Below the pieces are notes generated by a model. That model saw only the letters and a program-made list of their open reading frames with translations. It searched no databases and had not been told where the DNA came from. The position numbers and the translations under genes are program-made. From Micromonospora sp. FIMYZ51 (GTDB lineage Bacteria; Actinomycetota; Actinomycetes; Mycobacteriales; Micromonosporaceae): a DNA stretch of 64,000 nt. The stretch lies in the NCBI RefSeq assembly GCF_038246755.1, contig NZ_CP134706.1, forward strand, positions 1,488,001 through 1,552,000, read 5' to 3'. Of the stretch, positions 23,982-34,110 are shown one piece after another (the stretch's first letter is position 1; each line of letters starts with the position of its first letter).

Positions 23982-25952
23982 ATGAGCACCGTGCTGCGTC
24001 ACCGTCACCTCGGTACCGCCACCCTGGCACTGGGCCTCGTCGTCCTCATGGACGTGCTCCGGGTCTTCCTGCCCTCGGTCATCACCATCTTCGGGCAGGC
24101 CGCGTCGACACCGGCCGAGTTGCTCGGCGCGTTCGCGCTCGGCTGGTTCGTGCTCGCGTTCGCCGCACCGGCGCTCGTCGCGCGAGTCGGTGCCGTACCC
24201 GTGGGGCTGGCGTCGGCCGCGCTGCTGGGCACCGCCCGGTTGGCGCTGACCGCCGCCCCCGGCGGTCGGGCCCAACTCTGGCTGGCCAGCGCCGGTCTGC
24301 TCGCCGGGCTGGTGTGGCTGGCCGCCAGCGCGGCCCGGATGGCGCGTGCACTGCCGGGGCTGGTGCTCGGATTGACCGCCAGCGGGCTGGGTCACGCGCT
24401 ACTCGGCACGTACGACCTGCTCTGGTGGGAGCGGTGGGAAGCCTGGGTGGTAAGCGTCGGGCTGGTGGCGCTGCTGCTCGTCGCGGCGGCGACCGACGCC
24501 CGCCGCACCGATGCGGCGCCTGCGGCCGGCGTACCCGGCCCGGACGCCCCGACCCCCACGGACGGCCGAACTTCGCCGCCCGCTCCGGCCAACGGCCGGA
24601 CCTGGCTGCTCGCCGGTCCGGCGCTGCTCTTCGCCGGCATGGTCGCGTTGTCACCGGCGGTCGCCAGTACCGCGATGTCGTACTGGGCCGGCTCCGCCGG
24701 CACCGCCACGCCGCCACTGTTCGCCCTGGCTCCGCTGGGCGTCGCGGCGGCGCTGTTCGTGTTCGGCGCGCTGACCCCGCCCGCCCGCCGGTGGCGTCCG
24801 CTGCCGCCGGTGCTGTTGCTGGCGGGAGCACTGCTGTTCGGGTACGGACCACCGGCGTTGCTCGCCCTCGCGATGGCGCTCACCGCGGCGGGGCTGGGCG
24901 GCTGCCTCGCCCTGACCGCCACCGACACCGGCGGGACGAGCGCGCGACGGGCGTACGCGGCGGTGGGCGGGATGCTCGTCTTCGCCGTCGCGGCGGTGCT
25001 CTACTACGCCGCCTACGACATCGGCTACCCCAACGGTTGGGTGCCGGCCGTGGTGGCCGTCCTGATCGGCGGCGTCGCGCTCGGTGGCCGGCTGCGGATC
25101 GGGCCGACACCGGCGTCGGCGCCGTCCCGGCACGCCCCGGCCGCCGGTGCGTGGCGAGCGGTACCGGCGGCGGCACTTGCCGCCCTGGTGGCTTTCGCTG
25201 CCGCCGCGGTGCACGAGCCGTGGCTGGTGGCCAGCAACCGGGAAGGCCCACCGGCACAGGTACGGCTGGTGGCGTACAACATCCGGATGGGCTTCGGCAT
25301 GGACGGGCGGTTCGACCTGACCGCCCTGGAACGCGCCATCGGCCGGGCCGACGTGGTGGTGCTCAGCGAGGTCGACCGGGGCTGGCTGCTCAACGGCGGC
25401 CACGACACCCTGTACCTGCTCGCCGCCCGGCTACAGATGCCCTACGTCTTCGCACCGGCCGCCGGCTCGCTCTGGGGCGACGCGGTGCTCAGCCACTGGC
25501 CGGTGCAGCGGGCCCGGACCCGGTCACTGCCGGCCGTGGGCGCACCCACCGGGGCGCAGGCCCTCGGCGTCACTGTCGACTTCAGCGACGGCGTACGACT
25601 GGCCGTGGTGAGCACCCACCTGCAACCCCCGCCCGGCGCGGATCCGGTGGTCCAGGCCCGCGCCGTCGCGGAGTTCGCCACCGGGTACGCCGACGGCACC
25701 CCGCTGGTGGTCGCCGGTGACTTCAACACCGAGCCGGGCGATCCGGCGTTCACCACGTTCACCGGCGCCGGCCTGCGCGACGCCCTCGCGGCGGCGCGCC
25801 CACTGCCCACCAGCCCGGCCGACGACCCGAGCGGGCAGATCGACCACATCTTCGTCTCACCGGACCTGGCCGCGAGCGACCCGGTAGCGGTGCCGAGCAC
25901 GGCCAGCGACCACCTACCGGTGGCCGTCACCCTCACCCTGCCCACCGGCTGA
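23982..25952 (+). CDS. Polytopic membrane protein with C-terminal EEP-fold domain
   Basis: The 656-aa protein has about ten membrane helices in residues 10-420 and then an endonuclease/exonuclease/phosphatase-fold domain: VRLVAYNIRMGFGMDG, VVVLSEVDRGW, VVSTHLQPPPG, the catalytic AGDFNTEPGDPAF, GQIDHIFVS and TASDHLPVAV. The domain is probably extracytoplasmic or at the membrane surface, acting on phosphodiesters of lipids, glycans or nucleic acids. ATG 23982 is preferred to a GTG at 23937 because the first helix follows it at once; the ribosome site is weak. It converges with mutT1. Confidence 0.8.
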   Translation: MSTVLRHRHLGTATLALGLVVLMDVLRVFLPSVITIFGQAASTPAELLGAFALGWFVLAFAAPALVARVGAVPVGLASAALLGTARLALTAAPGGRAQLWLASAGLLAGLVWLAASAARMARALPGLVLGLTASGLGHALLGTYDLLWWERWEAWVVSVGLVALLLVAAATDARRTDAAPAAGVPGPDAPTPTDGRTSPPAPANGRTWLLAGPALLFAGMVALSPAVASTAMSYWAGSAGTATPPLFALAPLGVAAALFVFGALTPPARRWRPLPPVLLLAGALLFGYGPPALLALAMALTAAGLGGCLALTATDTGGTSARRAYAAVGGMLVFAVAAVLYYAAYDIGYPNGWVPAVVAVLIGGVALGGRLRIGPTPASAPSRHAPAAGAWRAVPAAALAALVAFAAAAVHEPWLVASNREGPPAQVRLVAYNIRMGFGMDGRFDLTALERAIGRADVVVLSEVDRGWLLNGGHDTLYLLAARLQMPYVFAPAAGSLWGDAVLSHWPVQRARTRSLPAVGAPTGAQALGVTVDFSDGVRLAVVSTHLQPPPGADPVVQARAVAEFATGYADGTPLVVAGDFNTEPGDPAFTTFTGAGLRDALAAARPLPTSPADDPSGQIDHIFVSPDLAASDPVAVPSTASDHLPVAVTLTLPTG

Positions 25953-25961
25953 GACAGGCCG

Positions 25962-25979
25962 GCACCGGGGCGCCGGTGC
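25962..25979. terminator. Short hairpin between convergent genes
   Basis: Seven base pairs, GCACCGG with CCGGTGC, around a 4-base loop, ten bases after the EEP gene; it can serve both strands. Confidence 0.45.
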
Positions 25980-26048
25980 GTTGCCGGCGGGCCCGGGTCG
26001 CAACCTCGCGGTGACCCGGAAGGCGGGCGCCCTGCCCCGGCGGTCCGC

Positions 26049-26921
26049 TCAGAGGCGGTCGGCGGCGAGCAGCCGGTCGCCGGAGAAGGCGAGCAGCCAG
26101 CCGCCGCCCTTGTCGGTGCGGAAGTCGCCGTCGTGGCCGGCGAGTCGCTCCAGGGCCGCCGGAATCACCTTGCCCTGACTGCACACCGCCACCGGTTCAC
26201 CGGCTGCGGCCAGTGTGGCCATCAGGCCGGCGGCGGCCAGCGCGCACTCGTCGGGCTGCTGACCGGCGAGTGGCTCGTCCAGGTCGCCGCACACCTCGAT
26301 CGGCAGGTCCAGCGTGGCGGCGGCCGGGTCCAGGGTCTGCACGCACCGCCGGGGCGAGGCGGAGAGCAGCCGTACCGGGCGGATCAGCTGGATAAGCGGC
26401 GCCAGGGCGTACGCCTCGGACCAGCCACGGGCGTCCAGCGGCCGGCCCGCGTCCGGGCCGGACCAGGTGAGTCGCTTGCCGGCGTGCCCGTGCCGGACCA
26501 GCATCATCGTCGCGGTGACCGGCGGCAGCGCGGCGAACGCCGCCAGCACCTCGGTGTCGTGCGAATAGCTGACCAGGGCCATCGCGCCGTCGAGGTCCAG
26601 CCAGCGCAGCTCGTCGACTTCGGTGTCGGGCTGGAAGCCACCGGTGCCCACCGCCCGCATGGACCAGTAGTCGACAGTCTTGCGCCGACCTTCGCTGCGG
26701 TATCGCACGCTGGGCAGCCGGACCTGCGGCACGGCCTGAGCGTCGGCCTCCTCGGCGACCTCTCGTGCGGCGGCGAGCAGTGGATGTTCGCCCGGCTCCA
26801 GCTTGCCCTTCGGCAACGTCCAGTCCCCGTATCGGGGGCGGTGCACCAGGCACACCTGGACGCCGCCGTCCGGCATCGGCCGCCACACCACGCCGCCGGC
26901 CGCCCGGATCGCTTCGACCAT
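26049..26921 (-). CDS. mutT1: Nudix hydrolase fused to a histidine phosphatase (MutT1 type)
   Basis: Residues 1-135 are a Nudix domain with the box GKLEPGEHPLLAAAREVAEEADA, in which the usual glycine after EE is replaced by Asp. Residues 140-290 are a SixA-like histidine phosphatase domain with LVRHGHAGKR. This two-domain layout is that of mycobacterial MutT1, which degrades 8-oxo-(d)GTP and may also act on diadenosine polyphosphates. It lies beside ppk, as in M. tuberculosis. ATG 26921 has TAGGGT six bases upstream, so it is probably leaderless from a promoter inside the ppk 3' end. Confidence 0.9.
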   Translation of the reverse strand: MVEAIRAAGGVVWRPMPDGGVQVCLVHRPRYGDWTLPKGKLEPGEHPLLAAAREVAEEADAQAVPQVRLPSVRYRSEGRRKTVDYWSMRAVGTGGFQPDTEVDELRWLDLDGAMALVSYSHDTEVLAAFAALPPVTATMMLVRHGHAGKRLTWSGPDAGRPLDARGWSEAYALAPLIQLIRPVRLLSASPRRCVQTLDPAAATLDLPIEVCGDLDEPLAGQQPDECALAAAGLMATLAAAGEPVAVCSQGKVIPAALERLAGHDGDFRTDKGGGWLLAFSGDRLLAADRL

Positions 26922-26930
26922 CTGCTCACC

Positions 26931-29243
26931 CTATGCCCGCGCCGCCGCGCCGGCCTTGTCGCCGACCCGACGCAGCAACAGATCCTGGAGGTGGGTCAGG
27001 GACACCTCGGGCGAGCCGCTCCGCCGACTCCAGCTGCCGTCGGCGTGCAACTCGAACGCATCGACGTCGGGGCTCAACGCCGTGCTGAGCACCTGGTCGA
27101 GTTCGGCTCGGGCGACCGGGTCGCTCACCTGGACCAGCGCCTCGATGCGCCGATCCAGGTTGCGGTGCATCAGGTCGGCCGAGCCGATCCAGAACTCGGC
27201 GTCGCCGTTGTTGCCGAACCGGAAGATCCGGGAGTGTTCCAGGAACCGGCCGAGGATCGAGCGGACCCGGATGTTCTCCGACAGCCCGGGTACGCCCGGC
27301 CGCAGCGTGCACATCCCCCGGATGATGAGATCGACGTGCACCCCGGCCTGGGAGGCCCGGTACAGCGCGTCGGTGACCTCCTCGTCGACGAGTGAGTTCA
27401 CCTTGAACTGGACGAGCCCCGGCATGCCGAGCCGGACGTGCGCGATCTCGCGTTGAATCCGCTCGATCAGGCCGCTGCGGATGCCCTGCGGCGCCACCAA
27501 CAGCCGCCGGTACGTGGTCTGCCGGCTGTAGCCGGTGAGCACGTTGAACAGGTCGGTCAGGTCGGCACCGATCTCCGGGTCGGCGGTGAGCAGACCGAAG
27601 TCCTCGTAGAGCCGGGCGGTCTTCGGGTGGTAGTTGCCGGTGCCGATGTGGCAGTACCGCCGGATCTGGTTGCCCTCCTGGCGTACCACCAGGGCGGTTT
27701 TGCAATGCGTCTTGAGGCCGACCAGGCCGTAGACCACGTGGCAGCCGGCGCGTTCCAGGGTGCGCGCCCAGCCGATGTTTGCCACCTCGTCGAAGCGCGC
27801 CTTCAGCTCGACCAGCACCACCACCTGTTTGCCGGCGGCGGCGGCGTCGACAAGCGCGTCCACGATCGGCGAGTCGCCGCTGGTGCGGTAGAGGGTCTGC
27901 TTGATGGCCAGCACGTTCGGGTCGGCGGCGGCCTGCTCGATGAAGCGTTGCACGCTTGTGGCGAACGAGTGGTACGGGTGGTGCACCAGCACGTCGCCGT
28001 CGCGCAGGGTGGCGAAGACACTGCGCGGCACCTCGCCCTCGGCGAGGCGGGGATGGGTGGCCGGGACGAACGGCGGATCCTTCAGGTCGAGCCGGTCAGC
28101 CGCGCCGTAGAGCTGCCACAGCGCGGAGAGGTCGAGCAGGCCGCGTACCCGCAGGACGTCCTGGGGGTTCATGTCCAGTTCGCGGATCAGCAGCTCCAGC
28201 ATGTGGTCGGAGATGGACGCGGCCACCTCCAACCGGACCGGCGGGCCGAAGCGGCGCCGGGCCAACTCCCGTTCCAGCGCCTGGAGCAGATCCTCGTCGC
28301 GGTCCTCGTCGACCTCCACCTCGGCGTTGCGGGTGACCCGGAAGAGGTGGCACTCCACCACCTGCATGCCGGAGAAGAGCTGCCCGAGATGCACCGCGAT
28401 GAGGTCCTCCAGCGGGAGCATCCGGATCTCGGGCTGATCCCGGTCCACCCGGACGAACCGGGGCACGTTGTTGGGCACCTTCACCCGCGCGAACAACTCG
28501 GGGCCGCCGTCCGGGTCACGGACCGACACCGCCAGGTTGAGCGACCGGCCCGAGATGTACGGGAAGGGATGGGCCGGATCGACCGCGAGCGGGGTGAGCA
28601 CCGGGAAGATCTGGTCGCGGAAGTAGCTGCGCATCCGCTCCTGTTCGGCCTCGTCAAGGTCGGACCAGCGCAGCACCTGGATGCCCTCGGCGGCAAGCTT
28701 CGGCGCCACGTCGTCGACGAAGCAGTTGGCGTGCCGGGTCACCAGGATGGCGGCCTTCTCGGCGATCCGTTCGAGCTGGGTACGCAGCGGAAGCCCGTCG
28801 CCGCCGCGTACCGGTAGGCCGGCGGAGAGCCGCCGCTTGAGCCCGGCGACCCGCACCATGTAGAACTCGTCGAGGTTGCTGGCGAAGATGGCCAGGAACT
28901 TGGCCCGCTCCAGCAGGGGCGTGCCCGGGTCCTCGGCCAGCGACAGCACCCGGGCGTTGAAGTCGAGCCAGGACAACTCCCGGTTGAGGAACCGGTCGTC
29001 CGGCAGCGGCCGACCGGCCGGCGGCTCGTCGCCTGCGGAAGGCTCCGGCAGCCCCGGCTCGCTGATCGGGTCGAGCACCTCGTCGAGCCCGGCGGAGGCC
29101 GCCGCCGGATCGGAGCCGGCCACGTCGTCGGGGGTCGGTCGGCTCGGGCGGAATCGCCCATCGGGCCCTCGCGACCGGCCGCCGTCGCCGCCCGGTTCGT
29201 CGGCGACGGCCGGGTCCGCAGCGCGCTCGCGAGGGTTGCTCAC
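26931..29243 (-). CDS. ppk: Polyphosphate kinase 1
   Basis: Reversibly makes inorganic polyphosphate from ATP. The 770-aa product has a 90-residue disordered Gly/Pro/Asp-rich N-terminus, then the PPK1 core starting [19 protein letters not shown], the phospholipase-D-like domains and the histidine that is autophosphorylated in homologues in [20 protein letters not shown]. Late motifs [18 protein letters not shown] and [23 protein letters not shown] are also present. GTG 29243 is the most upstream start in a plausible length range; a start nearer residue 90 would still keep the core. It is followed by mutT1 nine bases on. Confidence 0.95.
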   Translation of the reverse strand: MSNPRERAADPAVADEPGGDGGRSRGPDGRFRPSRPTPDDVAGSDPAAASAGLDEVLDPISEPGLPEPSAGDEPPAGRPLPDDRFLNRELSWLDFNARVLSLAEDPGTPLLERAKFLAIFASNLDEFYMVRVAGLKRRLSAGLPVRGGDGLPLRTQLERIAEKAAILVTRHANCFVDDVAPKLAAEGIQVLRWSDLDEAEQERMRSYFRDQIFPVLTPLAVDPAHPFPYISGRSLNLAVSVRDPDGGPELFARVKVPNNVPRFVRVDRDQPEIRMLPLEDLIAVHLGQLFSGMQVVECHLFRVTRNAEVEVDEDRDEDLLQALERELARRRFGPPVRLEVAASISDHMLELLIRELDMNPQDVLRVRGLLDLSALWQLYGAADRLDLKDPPFVPATHPRLAEGEVPRSVFATLRDGDVLVHHPYHSFATSVQRFIEQAAADPNVLAIKQTLYRTSGDSPIVDALVDAAAAGKQVVVLVELKARFDEVANIGWARTLERAGCHVVYGLVGLKTHCKTALVVRQEGNQIRRYCHIGTGNYHPKTARLYEDFGLLTADPEIGADLTDLFNVLTGYSRQTTYRRLLVAPQGIRSGLIERIQREIAHVRLGMPGLVQFKVNSLVDEEVTDALYRASQAGVHVDLIIRGMCTLRPGVPGLSENIRVRSILGRFLEHSRIFRFGNNGDAEFWIGSADLMHRNLDRRIEALVQVSDPVARAELDQVLSTALSPDVDAFELHADGSWSRRSGSPEVSLTHLQDLLLRRVGDKAGAAARA

Positions 29244-29297
29244 CTGCTCATAATTGCCTGACCAGGGTTAATGCAGATTGAACTTGGGGCGGGTGGC

Positions 29298-29495
29298 TCA
29301 GGACATTGTCGGAAGCGTCACCCGGACGACGTCACCGTCGGCGTCGGTTTCGACCCGGACCCGCTGGCCGAGCCGGAGCAGCCGCAGCCCGGAGGCGTCG
29401 AAGGCCCGCGCGGGAAACGGCAGCTCGGTGCCGTCGTCGAGCAGCAGCAGTCCGCTGCGTGTCGCCGCGTCGAAGGTCGCCACCGTGCCCTGCAT
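29298..29495 (-). CDS. Cold-shock-like OB-fold protein (65 aa)
   Basis: The sequence MQGTVATFDAATRSGLLLLDDG ... SGLRLLRLGQRVRVETDADG has the spacing of a cold-shock domain, but the usual RNP1 aromatic cluster (KGFGFI) is replaced by RSGLLLL, so nucleic-acid binding may be weak or different. ATG 29495 is preferred over a longer frame because TACGGT lies seven bases upstream on the coding strand. The gene sits between cofC and ppk, all on the minus strand; its conservation next to them was not testable here. Confidence 0.7.
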   Translation of the reverse strand: MQGTVATFDAATRSGLLLLDDGTELPFPARAFDASGLRLLRLGQRVRVETDADGDVVRVTLPTMS

Positions 29496-29603
29496 GCCCA
29501 GCACCGTACACCGCCGCACCGGACCGGGACCGGCGGTGCGACCCGCGCCCGGACGGACGCGCCCGGCGGGACTGGCGGTGGCACAACGCGCCGGTGCCGT
29601 TCG

Positions 29604-29626
29604 CCGCACCGCCGTCGGCGGTGCGG
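29604..29626 (-). terminator. Terminator after cofC
   Basis: A perfect 10-bp stem CCGCACCGCC with GGCGGTGCGG and a 3-base loop, six bases beyond the cofC stop on the minus strand. Confidence 0.75.
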
Positions 29627-29632
29627 GCGGCC

Positions 29633-30271
29633 TCAGCCGGTCAGGCAACCGGCGGCCAGCGCGGCGGTGCGGGGCCCGAGGCCGAGCCGGGCCGCCGCCG
29701 CCAGGTCGTCGGCGGTGTCCACGTCGCGGCGCAGGCTGGGCCAGTCGCCGGCGAGCGGCCGGGCGCCGCTGGCCGCGTGCGCTGCGGCCGAGTCGGGCCC
29801 GAACCGGGGTGCCAGCGGTACGCCGGGCGGCGCGGCCAACAGCACGGTGCCGGTGCCCGGCGCGTCGGCCACGAAGCCGCGTACGCCCGGCGGGCCGGCC
29901 TGCGCCGCGCGCAGCGCCGCCGTCAGCTCGACCGGGCGCAGCGCGGGCAGGTCGGCGGTAAGCCCGGTCACCCAGCCCGCGGCGCCGATCGCGCCGTGCT
30001 GGAACGCGGCGTTGAGACCGGCGCCCGCGACGTCCGGCAGGACCCGGGCACCCACCCGACGGGCCGCGCCGGCCACCCGAGGATCGTCCGTCACCACCCG
30101 CACCTCGGCCACCTCGGTACAGGCCCGCACCGCGTCCAGGGTGTCGGCGGCCAGGGCCAGCGCCAGCTCCTCATGCGGTACGCCGGGCAGCCCGCCGCGC
30201 AGCCGGGTCTTTGCCGCGCTCAGGCGCTTGACCGGCACCACCACGGTCCATGGCTGACTCACAGCTGCCAT
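29633..30271 (-). CDS. cofC: 2-phospho-L-lactate / phosphoenolpyruvate guanylyltransferase (CofC/FbiD)
   Basis: Activates phosphoenolpyruvate (or 2-phospholactate) with GTP for coenzyme F420 synthesis. The 212-aa nucleotidyltransferase fold shows VVVPVKRLSAAKTRL at residues 8-22, VVTDD near 70, TADLPALRP with the metal aspartate and SLRRDVDTADDL near the C-terminus. ATG 30271 gives the expected N-terminus; GTG 30262 is an alternative with a slightly better ribosome site. It is divergent from plsC and next to ppk, like fbiD (Rv2983) in M. tuberculosis. No other F420 gene lies in the window. Confidence 0.9.
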   Translation of the reverse strand: MAAVSQPWTVVVPVKRLSAAKTRLRGGLPGVPHEELALALAADTLDAVRACTEVAEVRVVTDDPRVAGAARRVGARVLPDVAGAGLNAAFQHGAIGAAGWVTGLTADLPALRPVELTAALRAAQAGPPGVRGFVADAPGTGTVLLAAPPGVPLAPRFGPDSAAAHAASGARPLAGDWPSLRRDVDTADDLAAAARLGLGPRTAALAAGCLTG

Positions 30272-30392
30272 CCTGCCAGCCCGGCACCGGTACCCTCTCT
30301 GGCCGTACCAGGGGCGAGCAGGCATGATTTCGGCTGCGGGGGTCACCGGTTCTGTTCCGGTGGGCGGGTCGGGGCGGGCACGAGGAGGCAGG

Positions 30393-31130
30393 GTGGGTCG
30401 ACGGAGGCTCAATTTCTGGCAATGGTTCGCCGTGGTGCTGATCAAGCCGGTGATGACCGTCTGGACGCGGCGTACCTGGCGGGGCCTGGAGCACCTGAGC
30501 CAGGACGGCCCCGTGATCGTCGTGGCGAACCACATCTCGCACGCCGACCCGCTGGTCTGCGCCCACTTCGTCTACGACGCCGGGCGGTGGCCGCAGTTTC
30601 TCGGCAAGGCGAGCGTGTTCAAGGTTCCGGTGATCGGTTGGATCCTGCACCGGTGCCGGCAGATCCCCGTCGAACGCGGTTCGGTGGAGGCGGCGAGGTC
30701 GCTGGACGCCCTGGTCAAGGCGGTCAACGAGGGCGGCGCGGTGATCATCTACCCGGAGGGCACCATCAGCCGCGAACCGGACCTGTGGCCGATGAAGGGC
30801 AAGACCGGCGCCGCCCGGCTGGCGCTGGCCACCGGTGCCCCGGTGGTCCCGCTGACGATGTGGGGACCGGAGCGGATCTTCGACCCGCATCGGGCCCGGA
30901 TCAACCCACGGCCCCGTATCCCGGTGACCGTGGTGGCCGGGCCGCCGATCGACCTGAGCCGCTGGGCCGGTGCCACCCCGACCCGGCCGGTGCTCGAGGA
31001 GATGACCGACGTGATCATGCTGCGGCTGCGCGACATGCTGGCCGAGATTCGGGGCGGCACCCCGCCGCCGCTGTGGCAGCGGGCCGGCCGTAGCGTCACC
31101 GAGGACCAGCACCCGGGAACGCCCGCATGA
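30393..31130 (+). CDS. plsC: 1-acyl-sn-glycerol-3-phosphate acyltransferase (PlsC family)
   Basis: Acylates lysophosphatidate in phospholipid synthesis at the inner membrane. The 245-aa protein has the catalytic NHISHAD motif (H-x4-D, about residues 49-55) and the glycerol-phosphate binding YPEGTIS. A hydrophobic N-terminal patch ([17 protein letters not shown]) anchors it. GTG 30393 is chosen for the AGGAGG five bases upstream; the longer frame from 30324 begins in non-conserved sequence. The ATGA overlap with gpsA couples the two lipid-precursor genes. Confidence 0.93.
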   Translation: MGRRRLNFWQWFAVVLIKPVMTVWTRRTWRGLEHLSQDGPVIVVANHISHADPLVCAHFVYDAGRWPQFLGKASVFKVPVIGWILHRCRQIPVERGSVEAARSLDALVKAVNEGGAVIIYPEGTISREPDLWPMKGKTGAARLALATGAPVVPLTMWGPERIFDPHRARINPRPRIPVTVVAGPPIDLSRWAGATPTRPVLEEMTDVIMLRLRDMLAEIRGGTPPPLWQRAGRSVTEDQHPGTPA

Positions 31131-32137
31131 GCGAGGAAGGTCGCGGGCACGTGGCGGTGCTGGGGGCCGGCTCCTGGGGTACGGCGTTCGCGAAGATCCT
31201 GGCCGACGCCGGACGGGACGTCACCATCTGGGCCCGGCGGCAGGCGATCGCCGACACGATCCGCGAGCACCGGAGCAACCCGGAGTACCTGCCCGGTGCG
31301 GTGCTGCCGGAGCGGGTCACCGGCACCGGCGACGCCGCCGAGGCGATCAAGGGCGCGGAGATGGTGGTGCTGGCGGTGCCGTCGCAGACACTGCGGGGCA
31401 ACCTCGCCGAGTGGGTCGGGCACCTGCATCCCGACGCCACGCTGGTCTCCCTGATGAAGGGGATCGAACTCGGCACCACCAAGCGGATGAGCGAGGTGAT
31501 CGTCGAGACCGCTCAGGTGGCGGCGGACCGGGTGGTGGTCGTCTCCGGCCCCAACCTGGCGCCGGAGATCGCTGCCGGGCAGCCGGCCGCCACCGTGGTC
31601 GCCTGCACCGACGTCGACCGGGCCACGCTTGTGCAGCGCGCCATCACCACGCCGTACTTCCGCCCGTACACCAACGACGACGTGATCGGCTGCGAACTGG
31701 GCGGGGCGGTGAAGAACGTGATCGCCCTGGCGTACGGCATCGCCACCGCAATGGGCTTCGGCCACAACACCCGGGCGATGCTTGTCACCCGCGGGCTGGC
31801 CGAGACGGCCCGGTTGGGCGTGGCGCTCGGCGCGGACCCGCTCACCTTCGCCGGCCTGGCCGGCATGGGTGACCTGGTCGCCTCCTGCTCGTCGCCGTCG
31901 GCGCGCAACCGTACCTTCGGCGAGCACCTGGGCCGGGGCGCCACCCTGGAGGAGGCGCGGGTGGCCACCCGGCAGACCGCCGAGGGGGTGAAGAGCGCGC
32001 TGGCCATTCGAGACCTGGCCCGCGCGCACGGGGTGGAGATGCCCATCACCGAGCAGGTCGAGCTGGTCTGCCACGAGGGCGTCGATCCACGGGCCGCGGT
32101 GCAGGCCCTGATGAGCCGGACCCCGAAGCCGGAGTGA
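31127..32137 (+). CDS. gpsA: NAD(P)-dependent glycerol-3-phosphate dehydrogenase
   Basis: Reduces dihydroxyacetone phosphate to sn-glycerol-3-phosphate, the backbone for the acyltransferase encoded just upstream. The 336-aa length and motifs fit: [17 protein letters not shown] near residue 10, [23 protein letters not shown] and the GpsA signature [24 protein letters not shown]. It overlaps plsC by four bases and is followed three bases later by a PLP-enzyme gene, forming an operon of four genes. Confidence 0.96.
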   Translation: MSEEGRGHVAVLGAGSWGTAFAKILADAGRDVTIWARRQAIADTIREHRSNPEYLPGAVLPERVTGTGDAAEAIKGAEMVVLAVPSQTLRGNLAEWVGHLHPDATLVSLMKGIELGTTKRMSEVIVETAQVAADRVVVVSGPNLAPEIAAGQPAATVVACTDVDRATLVQRAITTPYFRPYTNDDVIGCELGGAVKNVIALAYGIATAMGFGHNTRAMLVTRGLAETARLGVALGADPLTFAGLAGMGDLVASCSSPSARNRTFGEHLGRGATLEEARVATRQTAEGVKSALAIRDLARAHGVEMPITEQVELVCHEGVDPRAAVQALMSRTPKPE

Positions 32138-32140
32138 CCG

Positions 32141-33253
32141 GTGACCACGCACCGTGACGGCACCCGATGCGTACGGGCCGGTCTGCCCGAGCCCACGCCC
32201 GGCGCGCCGTTCCTGCCCGGACCGGTCTTCGCCGCGCCGTACCACCTCGACCCCCGGCAGGGGCCGGCGGCGGCACCGAACGGCTACGGGCGCCCGGACA
32301 ACCCCACCCGCCGGCTGCTGGAGGCGGCGATCGGCGAGTTGGAGGCGGGCGACTGCCGGGTCTTCGCCAGCGGGCAGGCGGCAATCACCGGCCTGCTGCT
32401 TGCGGTGCTGCGCCCGGGTGACACCGTGCTGCTCCCGGCCGACGGGTACTTCCCGGTGCGGGCGTTCGCCGCCGACACGCTGGCCGGCAATGGCGTACGG
32501 GTGCTGCTGGCGCCGACCGCCGGGCCGTACCCGTCCTTCGAGGGGGTACGCCTGGTGCTTGTGGAGACCCCCGCCAACCCGGGACTGGACGTGGTCGACC
32601 TGCCCGCCCTGGCCGAGCGGACCCGCGCGGCCGGCGCGCTGCTGGCGGTGGACAACACCACCGCCACGCCGCTCGGGCAGCGTCCGCTGGAGCTGGGCGC
32701 GGACCTGGTGGTGGCCTCCGGCACCAAGGCGCTTACCGGCCATTCCGACCTGCTGCTCGGCTACCTCGCGACCCGGTCGGCGGAGTTGCTGGAGCGGCTC
32801 ACCGCCTGGCGTACCGCCACCGGGGCGGTGCCCGGAGCATTCGACGCCTGGCTGGCCCACCGCTCCCTGGCCACCCTGGACCTGCGCCTGGGGCGGCAGA
32901 CCGCAAACGCCGAGGCGCTCGCCCGGCTGCTCGCCGCCCGCGCCGACGTGGCCGGTCTGCGCTGGCCGGGCCTGCCGGAGGACCCGGCCTACCCGGTGGC
33001 CTCGCGTCAGCTCCGGCGGGTACCGGGGGTGCTCTGCTTCGATCTGGGCAGCGCGGAGCGGGTCGCCCGGTTCCTGGCGGCGTCCCGGCTGGTCGCCGCG
33101 GCGACCTCCTTCGGTGGGCTGCACACCACCGCCGACCGGCGGGCGCAGTGGGGCGACGACACCGCGCCGGGCTTCGTCCGGCTCTCCTGTGGCGTGGAGG
33201 ACACCGTGGACCTGGTCGACGACGTCACGACCGCGCTGGACGCCACCGCCTGA
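32141..33253 (+). CDS. Cys/Met-metabolism PLP-dependent enzyme (cystathionine gamma-lyase-like)
   Basis: The 370-aa fold-type I enzyme has the PLP-lysine motif ASGTKALTGHSD, an aspartate in LLAVDNTTATPLGQRP for the pyridine nitrogen, and the C-terminal SFGGLHTTADRRAQWGDD with the family SxGG motif. Members of this family run cystathionine synthase, gamma-lyase or sulfhydrylase reactions; the exact one is not clear, and the family tyrosine in YxxxNPT is present as GRPDNPT with an altered neighbourhood. GTG 32141 starts three bases after gpsA and its stop overlaps the next ATG (TGATG). Confidence 0.85.
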   Translation: MTTHRDGTRCVRAGLPEPTPGAPFLPGPVFAAPYHLDPRQGPAAAPNGYGRPDNPTRRLLEAAIGELEAGDCRVFASGQAAITGLLLAVLRPGDTVLLPADGYFPVRAFAADTLAGNGVRVLLAPTAGPYPSFEGVRLVLVETPANPGLDVVDLPALAERTRAAGALLAVDNTTATPLGQRPLELGADLVVASGTKALTGHSDLLLGYLATRSAELLERLTAWRTATGAVPGAFDAWLAHRSLATLDLRLGRQTANAEALARLLAARADVAGLRWPGLPEDPAYPVASRQLRRVPGVLCFDLGSAERVARFLAASRLVAAATSFGGLHTTADRRAQWGDDTAPGFVRLSCGVEDTVDLVDDVTTALDATA

Positions 33254-34071
33254 TGGGGCCCGTCTCCCCGGCTCAGCGGGACGCCGTGACCGGCCGGTTG
33301 CGCGACGCCGGCTGCGTCTGGGCCGAGGACGAGACCCGGCTGCTCGTCGAGGCCGCCACCGGTCCGGAGATGCTCGCGGCCCTGGTGGACCGGCGGGTCG
33401 CCGGAGAGCCGCTGGAGTACCTGCTCGGTTGGGCGGAGTTCTGCGGCGAGCGGATCGCCGTCGACCCCGGGGTGTTCGTGCCGCGTACGCGTACCGCCCT
33501 GCTGGTCGCCGCGGCCGTGGCGGTGACCGGGCCGGCGGCGACGGTGGTCGAGCTCTGCTGCGGCTCCGGCGCGCTCACCCGGGCGCTGGCCCGTCGGCTC
33601 GTCACGCCCCGCCTGCTGGCCGCGGTGGACCTCGATCCGGCGGCCGTGGCCTGCGCGCGGCGTAACCTGGCCGCGCTCTCCGTGCCGGTCTTCGCCGGTG
33701 ACCTCTTCGACCCGTTGCCGGTGGCCTGGCGCGGTGGCCTGGACCTGGTGGTGGCGAACGCGCCGTACGTACCGACGGCGGAGCTGACGCTGCTGCCGAC
33801 GGAGTCCCGCCGGTACGAGGCACCGGTGGCCCTGGACGGTGGTTCGGACGGGCTGGCGGTGTTGCGGCGAATCGCCGTTGCGGCACTGAGCTGGCTCGCC
33901 CCCGGCGGGCACCTGGTGTTGGAGATCGGCGCCGGCCAGGTCGACGAAGTACGTGCCGTGTTGACCGACGCCGGACTGGAGGCGACGGTGGTCCGGGACG
34001 AGGTGCTCGGTGCCACCGCGATGACGGCGCGGTGCCCGGCTGACGTGGCGGGCCGGCGAAACGAGAACTAG
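33253..34071 (+). CDS. PrmC/HemK-like N5-glutamine methyltransferase paralogue
   Basis: A SAM-dependent methyltransferase of 272 aa: the SAM loop is VVELCCGSGALTRALARRL, with an acidic AAVDLDPAAV and the amide-binding motif NAPYVP in place of the NPPY of true PrmC. The N-terminal AGEPLEYLLGWAEFCGERIAVDPGVFVPRTRT resembles PrmC. NAPYV variants are typical of an actinobacterial paralogue often called 'putative protein N(5)-glutamine methyltransferase'; the target is unknown. It overlaps the PLP-enzyme gene by one base. Confidence 0.83.
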   Translation: MGPVSPAQRDAVTGRLRDAGCVWAEDETRLLVEAATGPEMLAALVDRRVAGEPLEYLLGWAEFCGERIAVDPGVFVPRTRTALLVAAAVAVTGPAATVVELCCGSGALTRALARRLVTPRLLAAVDLDPAAVACARRNLAALSVPVFAGDLFDPLPVAWRGGLDLVVANAPYVPTAELTLLPTESRRYEAPVALDGGSDGLAVLRRIAVAALSWLAPGGHLVLEIGAGQVDEVRAVLTDAGLEATVVRDEVLGATAMTARCPADVAGRRNEN

Positions 34072-34110
34072 CCTCGCGTCAGGTCACCGACGGCGAGAGG
34101 CGGATGTCGG

